Shown: in pieces, positions 8,621-17,647 of the stretch | Layout of the letters: each line of letters opens with the position of its first letter | Position numbering within the stretch: the stretch's first letter is position 1 | DNA from: Anaerorudis cellulosivorans | GTDB lineage: Bacteria; Bacteroidota; Bacteroidia; Bacteroidales; Dysgonomonadaceae | Assembly: GCF_025943985.1 (NCBI RefSeq) | Contig: NZ_JAPCWE010000006.1 | Location: 1-64,000 of the forward strand | Length of the DNA stretch: 64,000 bases | Direction of reading: 5' to 3' | Notes under the pieces: model-generated | Databases searched by the model: none | Seen by the model: only the letters and a program-made list of their open reading frames with translations | What the model was told of the DNA's origin: nothing | Translations under genes and position numbers: made by a program

Positions 8621-8654
8621 AATCCTTACCTTTGCGCCAACAAAGATAAGGATT
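8621..8654. promoter_or_regulatory. palindromic divergent promoter for rsmA and the leftward operon
   Basis: Two 14-base arms (8621-8634 and 8641-8654) form an inverted repeat with one mismatch around a 6-base spacer. The right-going arm carries TACCTTTG (8627-8634) and the left-going arm TATCTTTG (8641-8648); both match the -7 consensus TAnnTTTG. The two start sites would therefore overlap. Confidence 0.6.
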
Positions 8655-8669
8655 TTAATTTAATAACGC

Positions 8670-9473
8670 ATGTTGCCGGTAAAGCCGAAGAAAAATCTCG
8701 GGCAGCATTTTCTGAAAGACACGGAAATTGCAAAACATATAGCTGAAACGCTCGACGGATTCCCTTTGCTACCTATTCTGGAAGTAGGGCCGGGAACCGG
8801 CATGCTTACACGCTATCTCATTGAAAAAAAGCGCAATCTGACTGTCGTTGAGATTGATCGACAATCCACCGCCTACTTGCGCGAACACTTCCCGGAATTA
8901 GGAAACAAGATTATCGAGAACGATTTTTTGAAATTAGATCTTGGAAAACTCTATAATAACAGTGCATTTTGTTTAATCGGAAATTATCCATACAATATTT
9001 CGTCACAGATTTTCTTCAAAGTCCTCGACAATAAAAACATCATTCCCTGTTGCGCAGGTATGATACAAAAAGACGTGGCCGAACGCATAATTGCTCCTCC
9101 GGGAAACAAAACATATGGTATCCTCAGTGTTTTGCTGCAAACATGGTACAATATTGAGTATCTTTTCACGGTGAGTGAACAGGCGTTCATCCCTCCGCCT
9201 AAAGTCAAGTCGGCAGTTGTGCGACTCACACGCAACAAGCGAGAGAAGCTCGATTGCAACGAAAAATTGTTCAAATCGGTAGTGAAAACAGGCTTCAACC
9301 AGCGGCGCAAAATGCTGCGAAATTCCCTAAAATCGCTACTGCCCGATGAAAGTCGGTTGCCCGATGACCCTTTACTTAATCAACGTCCTGAGCAATTATC
9401 CATTGCACAGTTTGAAGAACTTACCAACTTATTGGAGCCACTGGCAAAAGACATCTCATCTAGAGAAAAATAA
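8670..9473 (+). CDS. rsmA: 16S rRNA dimethyladenosine transferase
   Basis: RsmA (KsgA) dimethylates two adjacent adenosines near the 3' end of 16S rRNA during small-subunit maturation, using SAM. The 267-residue length fits. Visible motifs are KKNLGQHFL (8-15), the SAM-binding loop LEVGPGTGMLT (37-47), the acidic VVEID (59-63), the catalytic GNYPYNIS (104-111), and the C-terminal FNQRRKMLRNSL. The ATG is 36 bases after the -7 box at 8627-8634. It is followed by corA 34 bases downstream on the same strand. Confidence 0.97.
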   Translation: MLPVKPKKNLGQHFLKDTEIAKHIAETLDGFPLLPILEVGPGTGMLTRYLIEKKRNLTVVEIDRQSTAYLREHFPELGNKIIENDFLKLDLGKLYNNSAFCLIGNYPYNISSQIFFKVLDNKNIIPCCAGMIQKDVAERIIAPPGNKTYGILSVLLQTWYNIEYLFTVSEQAFIPPPKVKSAVVRLTRNKREKLDCNEKLFKSVVKTGFNQRRKMLRNSLKSLLPDESRLPDDPLLNQRPEQLSIAQFEELTNLLEPLAKDISSREK

Positions 9474-9507
9474 CGGATTTATTCACCGATTAAAACTCAA
9501 TTAAAAA

Positions 9508-10452
9508 ATGGCCGAAATTAAACTTTTCTATCATAAAGACGGCGTTATCAGAGTAAGCCGCAGCCTTGATTTTTTAAAATCGACACCCATTCAAAATTTT
9601 TTGTGGATTGATCTTATCGACGTGGATGAAGAAATAGAAAACGAACTCGAAGACTTTCTTAAAATATATATCCAGGAAGAAGAAGAGATGATCGAGATCG
9701 AAATGTCGTCTCGTTACATCGAAACTAACGATACGTTAGTGGTAAATTCCAACTTTCTGTTATCGAATTTCGAAAGTGATCCCGTTTCTTTTATTCTTAA
9801 AAACAATATATTGGTAACAGTTCACAGCCAGGAACTCATTTCGTTTCATGAAACCATAAAAAAAATATCAGCCAATCCCAAAAGCTACACGTCCGGAGTC
9901 GACGTGCTGGTAGCTCTTTTCGAAACACGGGTCGAATTCGACGCCGATATGATTGAAGACATGACCCAAAAGATCACCCAGCTCAGTAATAGCATCAGCC
10001 TTCAAGAAGCGGATGAAGAGCTCCTATCTGAAATCAAAAACCTTCAAGAAAAAACCATGATGCTGCGCGAGAATATTATCGATAAGCAACGAACGGTTTC
10101 GAGCATGATTCGCAGCGAATTCATACCGCCCGATCATCAACCCAAACTCAATATGATCATTAAAGATATCAATTCGCTGATCGAACACGTAAAATTCAGT
10201 TTCGACCGTCTAGACTATCTGCAAGATACCTTTCTGGGTTATGTAAATGTGGAACAAAACAAAATCATCAAAATATTTACCATCGTTTCTGTTGTTTTCA
10301 TGCCACCCACACTCATTGCCTCCATTTACGGTATGAATTTTCGTTATATGCCCGAACTCGACAAAAAATGGGGATACCCTTTCTCCATCATCATCATGGT
10401 TTTATCAGCCGTTTTTATTCTGCTTTTCTTCAAAAGAAAAAAATGGCTGTAA
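9508..10452 (+). CDS. corA: CorA family magnesium/divalent cation transporter
   Basis: A 314-residue inner-membrane channel. A long acidic and helical cytoplasmic domain is followed by two C-terminal membrane helices. The first ends in the signature YGMNF (GMN at 275-277), the selectivity motif of CorA proteins. The basic tail KRKKWL follows the second helix. It probably shares a transcript with rsmA. Its stop is 9 bases from the stop of the convergent GNAT gene, so no room is left for a separate terminator. Confidence 0.93.
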   Translation: MAEIKLFYHKDGVIRVSRSLDFLKSTPIQNFLWIDLIDVDEEIENELEDFLKIYIQEEEEMIEIEMSSRYIETNDTLVVNSNFLLSNFESDPVSFILKNNILVTVHSQELISFHETIKKISANPKSYTSGVDVLVALFETRVEFDADMIEDMTQKITQLSNSISLQEADEELLSEIKNLQEKTMMLRENIIDKQRTVSSMIRSEFIPPDHQPKLNMIIKDINSLIEHVKFSFDRLDYLQDTFLGYVNVEQNKIIKIFTIVSVVFMPPTLIASIYGMNFRYMPELDKKWGYPFSIIIMVLSAVFILLFFKRKKWL

Positions 10453-10461
10453 TGCCGGCAT

Positions 10462-11355
10462 TTATTCCAGCATGAAATTCATTTGGGGTTTCTTTTCCGG
10501 AAAAAACGATCGCAAAGGTTCATCTTTCAGCGAAGTATGATATCCCAATAAGAGCTGAACTAATTCTCCAACCCCAACTTGGAAAAGGGGATCACGTTCT
10601 TTGTAATGTCTTTTGCAGTCTCCTCCTTGAACAACAAAAGTATCGGCATTTTCGGGCAATATAGAATCTTTCACCGAAAGCGAGAAATTTTTGTCACGGT
10701 ATTGTTGCGCAAAAAAACGCAACAAGGTTTCTGCGTCGATTATCCGAGCCATTCCCATAAGGTTTCGTTTAGGAGGAAATCCAAAAAGAGCAGCCTCCTC
10801 CACAATCGACCGAAAATCGTCGAACGATTTCTGCACCGTCACATCCTTTTCTCTGAACCATTCATCAAACTCGCAATAAGCTCCATATAAATCGTCGGGG
10901 TGACGAGCAAGCAATTCCTTCAACGAAGGCAACTCTTCCCTGCCCGCATCAAATGCCGGAGCAAAACCAAATCGAGCATAAAAATCCACCAATCCCGCTT
11001 CTTGAGGAACCAATAGACTAAGAGGGATATTTCTTTTTCTCATTTCATGAAAAGACTGCTTCAAAAGGGTAGACATATATCCTTTTCTACGGTATTCAGG
11101 CAACGTACAAGCTCCCGAAATATAGGCGATGGGAATTTCTCTTCCACAAAAAGAGAACATGTATGGCAACATTTGCAGTGATGCCACAGGTTTGCCGTCT
11201 TCAACATACACCAAGGTGTTTTCGTTACGATATTTATCACGGAAATAGATATCCATATATGCCTCAGGATCACCAAAAACAGTTTTCCACATTTGTCGTA
11301 CCTGAGGCGCTATCGTATTATCGGCATATTTTATCATTTGTAACTCAATTGGCAA
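10462..11355 (-). CDS. GNAT family N-acetyltransferase (Eis-like)
   Basis: A 297-residue protein. The N-terminal GNAT domain carries the acetyl-CoA loop YRRKGYMSTLL (near 87) after a beta strand ISGACTLPEY. A second, degenerate acyltransferase region and a C-terminal sterol-carrier-like segment give the Eis-type layout. The ATG at 11337 (MIKYADNTI) is an alternative start. It lies 46 bases downstream of the DUF2156 gene on the same strand, so the two are probably co-transcribed. The substrate cannot be read from the sequence. Confidence 0.85.
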   Translation of the reverse strand: MPIELQMIKYADNTIAPQVRQMWKTVFGDPEAYMDIYFRDKYRNENTLVYVEDGKPVASLQMLPYMFSFCGREIPIAYISGACTLPEYRRKGYMSTLLKQSFHEMRKRNIPLSLLVPQEAGLVDFYARFGFAPAFDAGREELPSLKELLARHPDDLYGAYCEFDEWFREKDVTVQKSFDDFRSIVEEAALFGFPPKRNLMGMARIIDAETLLRFFAQQYRDKNFSLSVKDSILPENADTFVVQGGDCKRHYKERDPLFQVGVGELVQLLLGYHTSLKDEPLRSFFPEKKPQMNFMLE

Positions 11356-11401
11356 TTGGGTGATCAGTTGAAAACAAATACTGATATTCAGCCAAGAAAA
11401 A

Positions 11402-12307
11402 TTATTTGCTTTTCAACCTTAAAATGTATTTTTCCAACAAAATATCGGGTCGATAAGAAAGTTTCGCTTTACGTAACGATTTAAGTCCCATATCTTCTTC
11501 TCTATTGATATAAGTAAAATCACTCGCCTCGTGTTCCACGAATTGCTGATTAATAACAGCATATGCCTCAGGCACATCCTCACTCATCGCCTTCTCTACA
11601 TGCACATCAAGCGTATCTTCGGTAAGTTTTGAACCAATGGAGAAAGCAATCATCTGCCCTTCAATGCAAATTACACCCCCTCGCAATTCCAAATATTCAA
11701 AATTATCGAGCATCATCCGTGTTGCATAATGATCAAACCTAAGCGATAAATCCTTATCTTCACCTTTCTCCTCCATCCATTTTTCCAACATTTGCTTGCA
11801 CTCCTTCACCAAGTCAGGTCTCCCCGTCAATGATTTATACGACCAATCATACTTTTTTTTGAATCGGTTGACGTAATTTCGTTTACTCTGCAACTTTCGC
11901 CCTTTCAAATAGATAAGTTTATCTGAAGTGTAAATATAATCAAATAATTTTCTATCGGATGTTTTACGGAATGCTCCCGGCATCGCCATTTCAATTTCGT
12001 TCCACATTTGAGGGGTGACACTTCTTAACTGAAAAGGAGTATCAAATTGAGAAGAATCATCTATCAAGGTTGTTATGGCTCTTTTTAAATCACCCTTCCC
12101 AAGAGGTTTAAGATAAGATGTGTTATTTTCATCGTCTTTAAAACGAATCAATAACCAATCGTTATCTATTGTAAATTCAGTTTGATATTTTATTTCCCAA
12201 CAACATAAATTAGTGAAACAAAATTCGGAAGCCCGATAATTTTGTTGATCCAAAAAAGGCTTAATAAGAGGCTTATCACTAAGTTCCACTTTTTTAAATG
12301 ATAACAT
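11402..12307 (-). CDS. DUF2156 protein (phosphatidylglycerol lysyltransferase C-terminal-like)
   Basis: A 301-residue soluble protein of the double-GNAT fold related to the catalytic half of MprF and to FemABX transferases. The region YLKGRKLQSKRNYVNRFKKKY (near 133) and the segment INREEDMGLKSLRKAKLSYRPD near the C-terminus are typical of the family. MprF-type enzymes move an aminoacyl group from tRNA to a lipid; here only the fold is supported. The partner gene downstream is another GNAT protein. A stand-alone flippase-like protein, matching the other MprF half, is encoded at 7468-8484. Confidence 0.85.
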   Translation of the reverse strand: MLSFKKVELSDKPLIKPFLDQQNYRASEFCFTNLCCWEIKYQTEFTIDNDWLLIRFKDDENNTSYLKPLGKGDLKRAITTLIDDSSQFDTPFQLRSVTPQMWNEIEMAMPGAFRKTSDRKLFDYIYTSDKLIYLKGRKLQSKRNYVNRFKKKYDWSYKSLTGRPDLVKECKQMLEKWMEEKGEDKDLSLRFDHYATRMMLDNFEYLELRGGVICIEGQMIAFSIGSKLTEDTLDVHVEKAMSEDVPEAYAVINQQFVEHEASDFTYINREEDMGLKSLRKAKLSYRPDILLEKYILRLKSK

Positions 12308-12403
12308 ATATAATTTTTTTTGATTTGTTTATACAATAAAAAACAATCGGATATGAAATTTTTCTTTCCGACTGCGTTCCTTAAAATAATAAGTATTGTG
12401 TAT

Positions 12404-13393
12404 TTAAAAAGGTTGGAACCCCATAATTTGCCGTACTTCTTTCAGTGTTTTCGATGCACTCTCTCGTGCTTTTTCTGCTCCTTCTGTAGTTACTTTGTGT
12501 AAATAAGTATCGTCTTTCTCTATTTCCAAAATGCGTTTACGAATAGGAGAGGTCACTTTGATAATATCCTCAGCAAGTTGCTTTTTCATGTCGCTGTAGC
12601 GAATCTCACATTTATTCCAAAGCTCTTCATAATGTTGCACTACTTCGGGCTCTGAAACCACGTTCATAATGGTGAAAAGATTTTCGATATAATCGGGCTT
12701 AGGTGAATTGAATTCTTTGGGTCCCGAGTCGGTAAGTGCTTGTTTTACCTTTTTTTCGATCACCTTGGGTTCATCGGAAAGATAAATGGCATTTCCTTCG
12801 GACTTTCCCATTTTCCCACTGCCATCCAAGCCGGGAATTTTAATTAATTCTTGCCCAAAATTATAAGCAACGGGTTCTTTAAAATATTCGACACCGTAAA
12901 AATTGTTGAACCTGCGGGCAAAACGACGCGTCATCTCCAGATGCTGTTCCTGATCCTTTCCTACCGGCACTTTATCGGCATGATGAATAATAATATCGGC
13001 AGCCATCAAGGTAGGATACGTCAGTAAACCGGCATTAATATTATCGGGTTGCTTGCGAGCTTTCTCTTTAAAAGAAGTCGTTTTGGCTAACTCACCCAAA
13101 TAGGCATGCATGTTAAGATAAAGATACAACTCGGCTATTTCGGGGATATCGCTTTGTAAGTAAATAATCGACTTTTCGGGATCGATACCTGCTGCCAGAT
13201 AATCGACCAATACATTTTTTACATTTGCATGTAACGATTTGGGGTCGGGATGCGTCGTGAGTGAATGAATATCGGCGATGAAGAAAAAACACTTGTTTTC
13301 GTCCTGCATCCGAATAAAATTGCGCAATGCACCAAAATAGTTTCCTAAATGTAAATTTCCCGTTGAGCGAATGCCGCTTACTACTATATCCAT
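12404..13393 (-). CDS. trpS: tryptophan--tRNA ligase
   Basis: A class Ic aminoacyl-tRNA synthetase that charges tRNA-Trp, 329 residues as usual. The HIGH-equivalent is TGNLHLGNYFG (residues 11-21) and the KMSKS-equivalent is GKMGKSEGN (near 195). The Trp-site region DIHSLTTHPD and the AADIIIHHADKVPVGKDQEQH segment are intact. A -7 box lies at 13441-13448, and a cluster of GTGTAAA/TTTACAC elements sits just upstream of it, suggesting regulation. Confidence 0.97.
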   Translation of the reverse strand: MDIVVSGIRSTGNLHLGNYFGALRNFIRMQDENKCFFFIADIHSLTTHPDPKSLHANVKNVLVDYLAAGIDPEKSIIYLQSDIPEIAELYLYLNMHAYLGELAKTTSFKEKARKQPDNINAGLLTYPTLMAADIIIHHADKVPVGKDQEQHLEMTRRFARRFNNFYGVEYFKEPVAYNFGQELIKIPGLDGSGKMGKSEGNAIYLSDEPKVIEKKVKQALTDSGPKEFNSPKPDYIENLFTIMNVVSEPEVVQHYEELWNKCEIRYSDMKKQLAEDIIKVTSPIRKRILEIEKDDTYLHKVTTEGAEKARESASKTLKEVRQIMGFQPF

Positions 13394-13440
13394 AATATCA
13401 TATTTCGACCAAAGAAAGATCTGTTTTTAATTTCACCATG

Positions 13441-13448
13441 CAAAGTTA
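13441..13448 (-). promoter_or_regulatory. promoter -7 box for trpS
   Basis: The minus strand reads TAACTTTG, matching TAnnTTTG. A TTTG (CAAA on the + strand, 13470-13473) lies 21 bases further upstream and could be the -33 element. The ATG of trpS is 48 bases downstream. Confidence 0.65.
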
Positions 13449-13463
13449 CATGATAATTTCCAA

Positions 13464-13529
13464 TTTACACAAAGACCACTAAAAATAACAGAGAGGTGTA
13501 AAGTCAACCGGCAAGTGTAAATTTACACT
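13464..13529. promoter_or_regulatory. putative operator: four GTGTAAA/TTTACAC elements
   Basis: TTTACAC occurs at 13464-13470, GTGTAAA at 13496-13502, and both fuse into a perfect 16-base palindrome, AGTGTAAATTTACACT, at 13514-13529. The first copy touches the possible -33 element of trpS. The layout suggests cooperative binding of a dimeric regulator; the regulator is unknown. Confidence 0.5.
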
Positions 13530-13953
13530 AAATGTTTGTAAAACTCATTTTTTAGTGAATTAAAATCGGATAATACCAAGTCCGTACCAAGGCTGCATCT
13601 TCCTCGCTCCAAGTCCGCTCCAAAATTTTGCTTTTTTTACTGCAAATATTCAAGAGGGTTTTATCAATAATCAACGGAATCCGACATTTTTTTCCTTACC
13701 TTGATGCAAGCATGAAGCGGACATGAAACATCCACTTAGCAGAATTATAGAATATCGTTCATGAACATAGTAAGCAAAATTCTTTTATCTTCATCCGAAT
13801 TTTCTAACAGAAAAGGAACAAAATATGATCTTCATTCGCAAAACGCGTTTAACCATAGCTATTTTAACCCTCTTTATGCTCACAGAACACATGTACAATA
13901 GGTATAAAGAAAAATTTCTGCAAATAATCCTTTTTATGATGCTTAAAAATGTT

Positions 13954-13961
13954 TACTTTTG
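13954..13961 (+). promoter_or_regulatory. promoter -7 box for frdCAB
   Basis: TACTTTTG matches TAnnTTTG and ends 68 bases before the frdC ATG. No clear -33 TTTG is visible. Confidence 0.55.
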
Positions 13962-14029
13962 CACGACGATTGAAATCTGTAAAGATTAAAATAGAACAAA
14001 TACGTACAAATACTTAATTATAAAACTTT

Positions 14030-14686
14030 ATGAGTTGGTTAATAAAATCTTCCATTGGCCGCAAATTCATCATGAGCATTTCCGGCTTATTTATGATTCT
14101 TTTTTTGCTTTTCCACATGTCAATGAACTTGGCTTTGGTATTTTCATTGGAAGCCTATGACAAAATTTGTGAACTATTAGGAGCAAATTGGTATGCTATT
14201 ATCGGGACACTTGTTTTAGCAGCAGGATTTGCCGTGCATATCATTTATGCCATTATGCTTACTTTACAGAACAGAAAAGCCCGTGGCAAAGAACGCTATG
14301 AATCCTCAAGCAAAACTCCTACCCAATGGTCGTCCAAAAACATGTTTATACTGGGGCTGAGCATCTTGCTTTTTTTAATTCTTCACTTGTATCAATTATG
14401 GTACAATATGCAGTTTAAGGAATTGATTGGTGACCCTACCGCTGTAAGCAAAGGGTCGGAGCTGGTAGTTGGCCTCTTTCAAAATAGTTGGGTAGTGCTC
14501 GTCTATCTTGCCGCTTTCGTGCTGTTATGGTTTCACTTGACTCATGGTTTTTGGAGTGCATTACACACCATCGGCTGGAGCAACAAAGTGTGGTTGAAAC
14601 GCATAAAAGTAATCGGGAATATTTTTGCAACTCTCATCCTGATCGGGTTCTCGATTATACCCATTTACCTACATTTCGCTTATTAA
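14030..14686 (+). CDS. frdC: fumarate reductase/succinate dehydrogenase cytochrome b subunit
   Basis: A 218-residue membrane anchor with five predicted helices, matching the single-anchor, dihaem type B enzymes. It opens with SSIGRKFIMSISGLFMILFLLFH, and conserved histidines lie in FHMSMNLA, AVHIIYAIM, LHLYQLW and FHLTHGFWSAL as candidate haem ligands. It passes electrons between the quinone pool and the FrdB iron-sulfur protein. It is the first gene of frdCAB; frdA begins 54 bases later. In Bacteroidales this complex normally works as a fumarate reductase in anaerobic respiration and succinate formation. Confidence 0.94.
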   Translation: MSWLIKSSIGRKFIMSISGLFMILFLLFHMSMNLALVFSLEAYDKICELLGANWYAIIGTLVLAAGFAVHIIYAIMLTLQNRKARGKERYESSSKTPTQWSSKNMFILGLSILLFLILHLYQLWYNMQFKELIGDPTAVSKGSELVVGLFQNSWVVLVYLAAFVLLWFHLTHGFWSALHTIGWSNKVWLKRIKVIGNIFATLILIGFSIIPIYLHFAY

Positions 14687-14740
14687 AGTGGCTGTTACCC
14701 CGTAATTATCACAATAAGTCAATAACGAAAATTTTCAGAT

Positions 14741-16684
14741 ATGAATCAAATAAACTCAAAAATCCCCGAAGGGCCTCTTGCCGAGAAATGGGCAAATTAT
14801 AAAAACCACCAAAAACTAGTGAATCCTGCCAACAAAAGACGACTCGATATCATTGTCGTAGGTACAGGTTTAGCAGGTGCTTCGGCAGCCTCATCGCTAG
14901 GTGAACTCGGATTTAATGTTCTCAATTTCTGTATTCAGGATTCCCCTCGTCGCGCACACTCTATTGCTGCGCAAGGAGGAATAAATGCCGCAAAAAATTA
15001 TCAAAATGATGGCGACTCCGTTTATCGTTTATTTTACGATACCATAAAAGGAGGCGACTATCGTGCACGCGAAGCCAATGTTTATCGATTGGCCGAAGTT
15101 TCAAACAACATCATCGATCAGTGCGTTGCCCAAGGCGTACCGTTTGCTCGCGAATACGGAGGGTTGCTCGACAATCGCTCGTTTGGAGGTGCTCAGGTTT
15201 CGCGTACTTTTTATGCACGTGGACAAACAGGGCAACAATTGTTGGTTGGTGCTTATTCGGCATTGAGTCGTGCCATTCATAAAGGTCAGGTAAAACTGTA
15301 CACCCGCCGTGAAATGCTCGATTTGGTTGTAATTGACGGCCGTGCTCGTGGCATTATCGTGCGCAATCTTGTTACCGGCAAAGTAGAACGTTACGCAGCT
15401 CATGCCGTTGTTATTGCAACCGGAGGTTACGGAAACACGTTTTTCCTCTCTACAAACGCCATGAATTCTAATGGATCAGCAGCATGGCAATGCTACAAGA
15501 AAGGAGCCTATTTCGCTAATCCGTGCATGACGCAAATCCATCCCACGTGTATTCCCGTTCACGGAGAATTTCAATCGAAACTGACCCTCATGTCAGAATC
15601 GCTCAGAAACGATGGGCGCATATGGGTACCGAAGAAAAAAGAAGATGCCGCGGCTATCCGTGCAGGTAAACTAAAACCGACCGACATTAAAGAAGAAGAT
15701 CGTGACTACTATTTGGAACGCCGCTATCCGGCTTTCGGTAACCTTGTACCTCGCGATGTTGCATCACGCGCAGCCAAAGAGCGTTGCGATGCAGGTTATG
15801 GTGTAGGACCCACAGGGTATGCGGTTTATCTGGATTTTTCAGATGCAATTAAACGCTTGGGGAAAAGTGTTATTGAGGAAAAATACGGTAATCTTTTTCA
15901 GATGTATCAAAAAATTGTGGATGAAAATCCATACGAAACTCCAATGATGATTTATCCGGCCATTCATTATACGATGGGAGGAATCTGGGTAGATTACGAA
16001 CTGATGACAACTATACCGGGTCTTTTTGCTATCGGCGAAGCTAATTTTTCAGATCATGGAGCAAATCGTTTAGGGGCTTCGGCACTGATGCAGGGATTGG
16101 CAGACGGATATTTTATCCTCCCTTACACCATTCAGAACTATCTCGCCGATCAGATTCAGGTACCACGATTCGATACCAATCGTCCCGAGTTCGATGAGGC
16201 AGAAAAAGGTGCCGAGGAACGCATTTCCAAACTCATGAATATCAAAGGGAAATATCCTGTTGACTATTTTCACAAGAAATTGGGACACATCATGTGGGAA
16301 TACGTGGGCATGTCTCGCAATGCAGAAGGATTGAAATTTGCACTTAAAGAAATTAAAGCATTGAAAAAAGAATTTTGGACCGACGTTCGTATTCCCGGAA
16401 CAGATGAAACGGTGAATCCCGAACTTGAAAAAGCCCTTCGTCTCGCCGATTTCTTTGAAATCGGGGAACTTATAGCTCTTGATGCTCTTTCACGTGAAGA
16501 ATCGTGTGGCGGACATTTCCGTACAGAATATCAGACGCCTGACGGTGAAGCACTTCGCAATGACGAAAAATTCTCCTTCGTTTCCTGTTGGGAATATCAG
16601 GGCGAAGACAAAGAGCCTATTCTGCACAAAGAACCTCTAAATTATCAATTCGTGGTTCCTCAACAACGTAATTATAAGTCATAA
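14741..16684 (+). CDS. frdA: fumarate reductase/succinate dehydrogenase flavoprotein subunit
   Basis: The 647-residue catalytic subunit. The FAD-binding motif [15 protein letters not shown] starts at residue 39. The covalent-flavin region [13 protein letters not shown] (71-83) contains His73 as the expected attachment site. The capping domain and catalytic region follow, with HPTCIPVHG near 266 and [12 protein letters not shown] near 408. The C-terminal helical domain ends with the [17 protein letters not shown] segment. Its length and the absence of a twin-arginine signal place it on the cytoplasmic face. frdB follows after 18 bases. Confidence 0.97.
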   Translation: MNQINSKIPEGPLAEKWANYKNHQKLVNPANKRRLDIIVVGTGLAGASAASSLGELGFNVLNFCIQDSPRRAHSIAAQGGINAAKNYQNDGDSVYRLFYDTIKGGDYRAREANVYRLAEVSNNIIDQCVAQGVPFAREYGGLLDNRSFGGAQVSRTFYARGQTGQQLLVGAYSALSRAIHKGQVKLYTRREMLDLVVIDGRARGIIVRNLVTGKVERYAAHAVVIATGGYGNTFFLSTNAMNSNGSAAWQCYKKGAYFANPCMTQIHPTCIPVHGEFQSKLTLMSESLRNDGRIWVPKKKEDAAAIRAGKLKPTDIKEEDRDYYLERRYPAFGNLVPRDVASRAAKERCDAGYGVGPTGYAVYLDFSDAIKRLGKSVIEEKYGNLFQMYQKIVDENPYETPMMIYPAIHYTMGGIWVDYELMTTIPGLFAIGEANFSDHGANRLGASALMQGLADGYFILPYTIQNYLADQIQVPRFDTNRPEFDEAEKGAEERISKLMNIKGKYPVDYFHKKLGHIMWEYVGMSRNAEGLKFALKEIKALKKEFWTDVRIPGTDETVNPELEKALRLADFFEIGELIALDALSREESCGGHFRTEYQTPDGEALRNDEKFSFVSCWEYQGEDKEPILHKEPLNYQFVVPQQRNYKS

Positions 16685-16702
16685 AACAAAAATGATTGTC
16701 CT

Positions 16703-17458
16703 ATGGATAAAAATATAAATATTAAACTGAGAATTTGGCGTCAAAAAGGCCCGAAAGAAAAAGGTGCTTTCGAAACCTATGAATTGGAAAATGTTTATCA
16801 GGGGAGCTCTTTTTTGGAAATGCTCGATATACTCAATAACAAACTTATATGCGAAGGTAAAGAACCGGTAGCTTTCGACCACGATTGCCGTGAAGGAATT
16901 TGCGGCATGTGCAGCCTTTATATAAATGGTCATCCTCATGGACCGGATGAAGATGTAACCACTTGCCAATTGCATATGCGCAAATTTAACGATGGAGATA
17001 CCATTACTATTGAACCCTGGCGGTCCGCAGGATTCCCCATTATTAAAGACCTTATGGTCGATCGTTCTGCTTTCGATAAAATCATTCAGGCCGGAGGATA
17101 TGTTTCCGTTAATACAGGTGGTGCTCCCGACGCCAACACCATCCCCATTGAGAAAGATAAAGCAGATGCTGCTATGGATGCAGCCGCCTGTATAGGATGT
17201 GGAGCTTGTGTTGCTGCTTGTAAAAACGGATCGGCAATGTTGTTTGTTGCGGCAAAAGTCAGCCATCTGGCACTGCTGCCTCAGGGACGAATTGAGGCAG
17301 CTAAACGAGCTAAAGCCATGGTAGCCAAAATGGATGAATTGGGATTCGGAAATTGCACCAATACCGGCGCATGCGAAATTGAATGTCCTAAAAATATTTC
17401 CATCACCAATATTGCACGCCTCAACCGTGAATTTTTGAAGGCAAAATTCAAAGATTAA
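16703..17458 (+). CDS. frdB: fumarate reductase/succinate dehydrogenase iron-sulfur subunit
   Basis: A 251-residue electron-transfer subunit. The N-terminal ferredoxin domain has [2Fe-2S] ligands Cys62, Cys67, Cys70 and Cys88. The C-terminal domain carries [14 protein letters not shown] (Cys163, 166, 169, 173) and [14 protein letters not shown] (Cys218, 224, 228), the ligands of the remaining clusters. All cysteines expected for the three clusters can be seen. It is the last gene of frdCAB and is followed by a clear terminator. Confidence 0.97.
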   Translation: MDKNINIKLRIWRQKGPKEKGAFETYELENVYQGSSFLEMLDILNNKLICEGKEPVAFDHDCREGICGMCSLYINGHPHGPDEDVTTCQLHMRKFNDGDTITIEPWRSAGFPIIKDLMVDRSAFDKIIQAGGYVSVNTGGAPDANTIPIEKDKADAAMDAAACIGCGACVAACKNGSAMLFVAAKVSHLALLPQGRIEAAKRAKAMVAKMDELGFGNCTNTGACEIECPKNISITNIARLNREFLKAKFKD

Positions 17459-17477
17459 AACTGATATATACCTCATC

Positions 17478-17519
17478 AAAGCATTTTGTTTCTTCTAAAA
17501 GGAGCGAAATGCTTTTTTT
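17478..17519 (+). terminator. terminator of frdCAB
   Basis: AAAGCATTT (17478-17486) pairs with AAATGCTTT (17507-17515) and leads into a T run, 19 bases after the frdB stop. Confidence 0.85.
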
Positions 17520-17647
17520 ATAATAAACAATAGTCTCTATTAACATCCTTTTAGCCTTCTATTTTGTTATATAAGTGCGAATGGATTAAGTTTGACTTAA
17601 TGAAACCGGTCAATAAAAGCATGTCTTATCAAATAAATTGAATGCAT

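Larger units (their letters stand above)
13394..14029. other. 636-base intergenic region between trpS and frdC
   Basis: Divergent regulatory region. It holds the leftward trpS promoter, the GTGTAAA/TTTACAC cluster (13464-13529), and a 14-base imperfect direct repeat (13576-13589 and 13609-13622, two mismatches). The rightward frd promoter lies at 13954-13961. A 54-codon open frame (13825-13989) overlaps that promoter and is not accepted as a gene. Confidence 0.7.

Noticed and set aside
13576-13622. 14-base direct repeat (CCAAGTCCG core) as an attachment site or element end
   Set aside because: It has two mismatches, no integrase or tRNA nearby, and no second copy flanking a larger segment.
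13825-13989. A 54-codon open frame with a hydrophobic stretch upstream of frdC
   Set aside because: It overlaps the likely frd promoter, has no ribosome-binding site and no recognisable family features.
16679-17479. A long antisense open frame of 266 codons opposite frdB
   Set aside because: It lies wholly opposite the intact frdB gene, is Ser/Cys/Phe-rich without a family signature, and is a codon-bias shadow.
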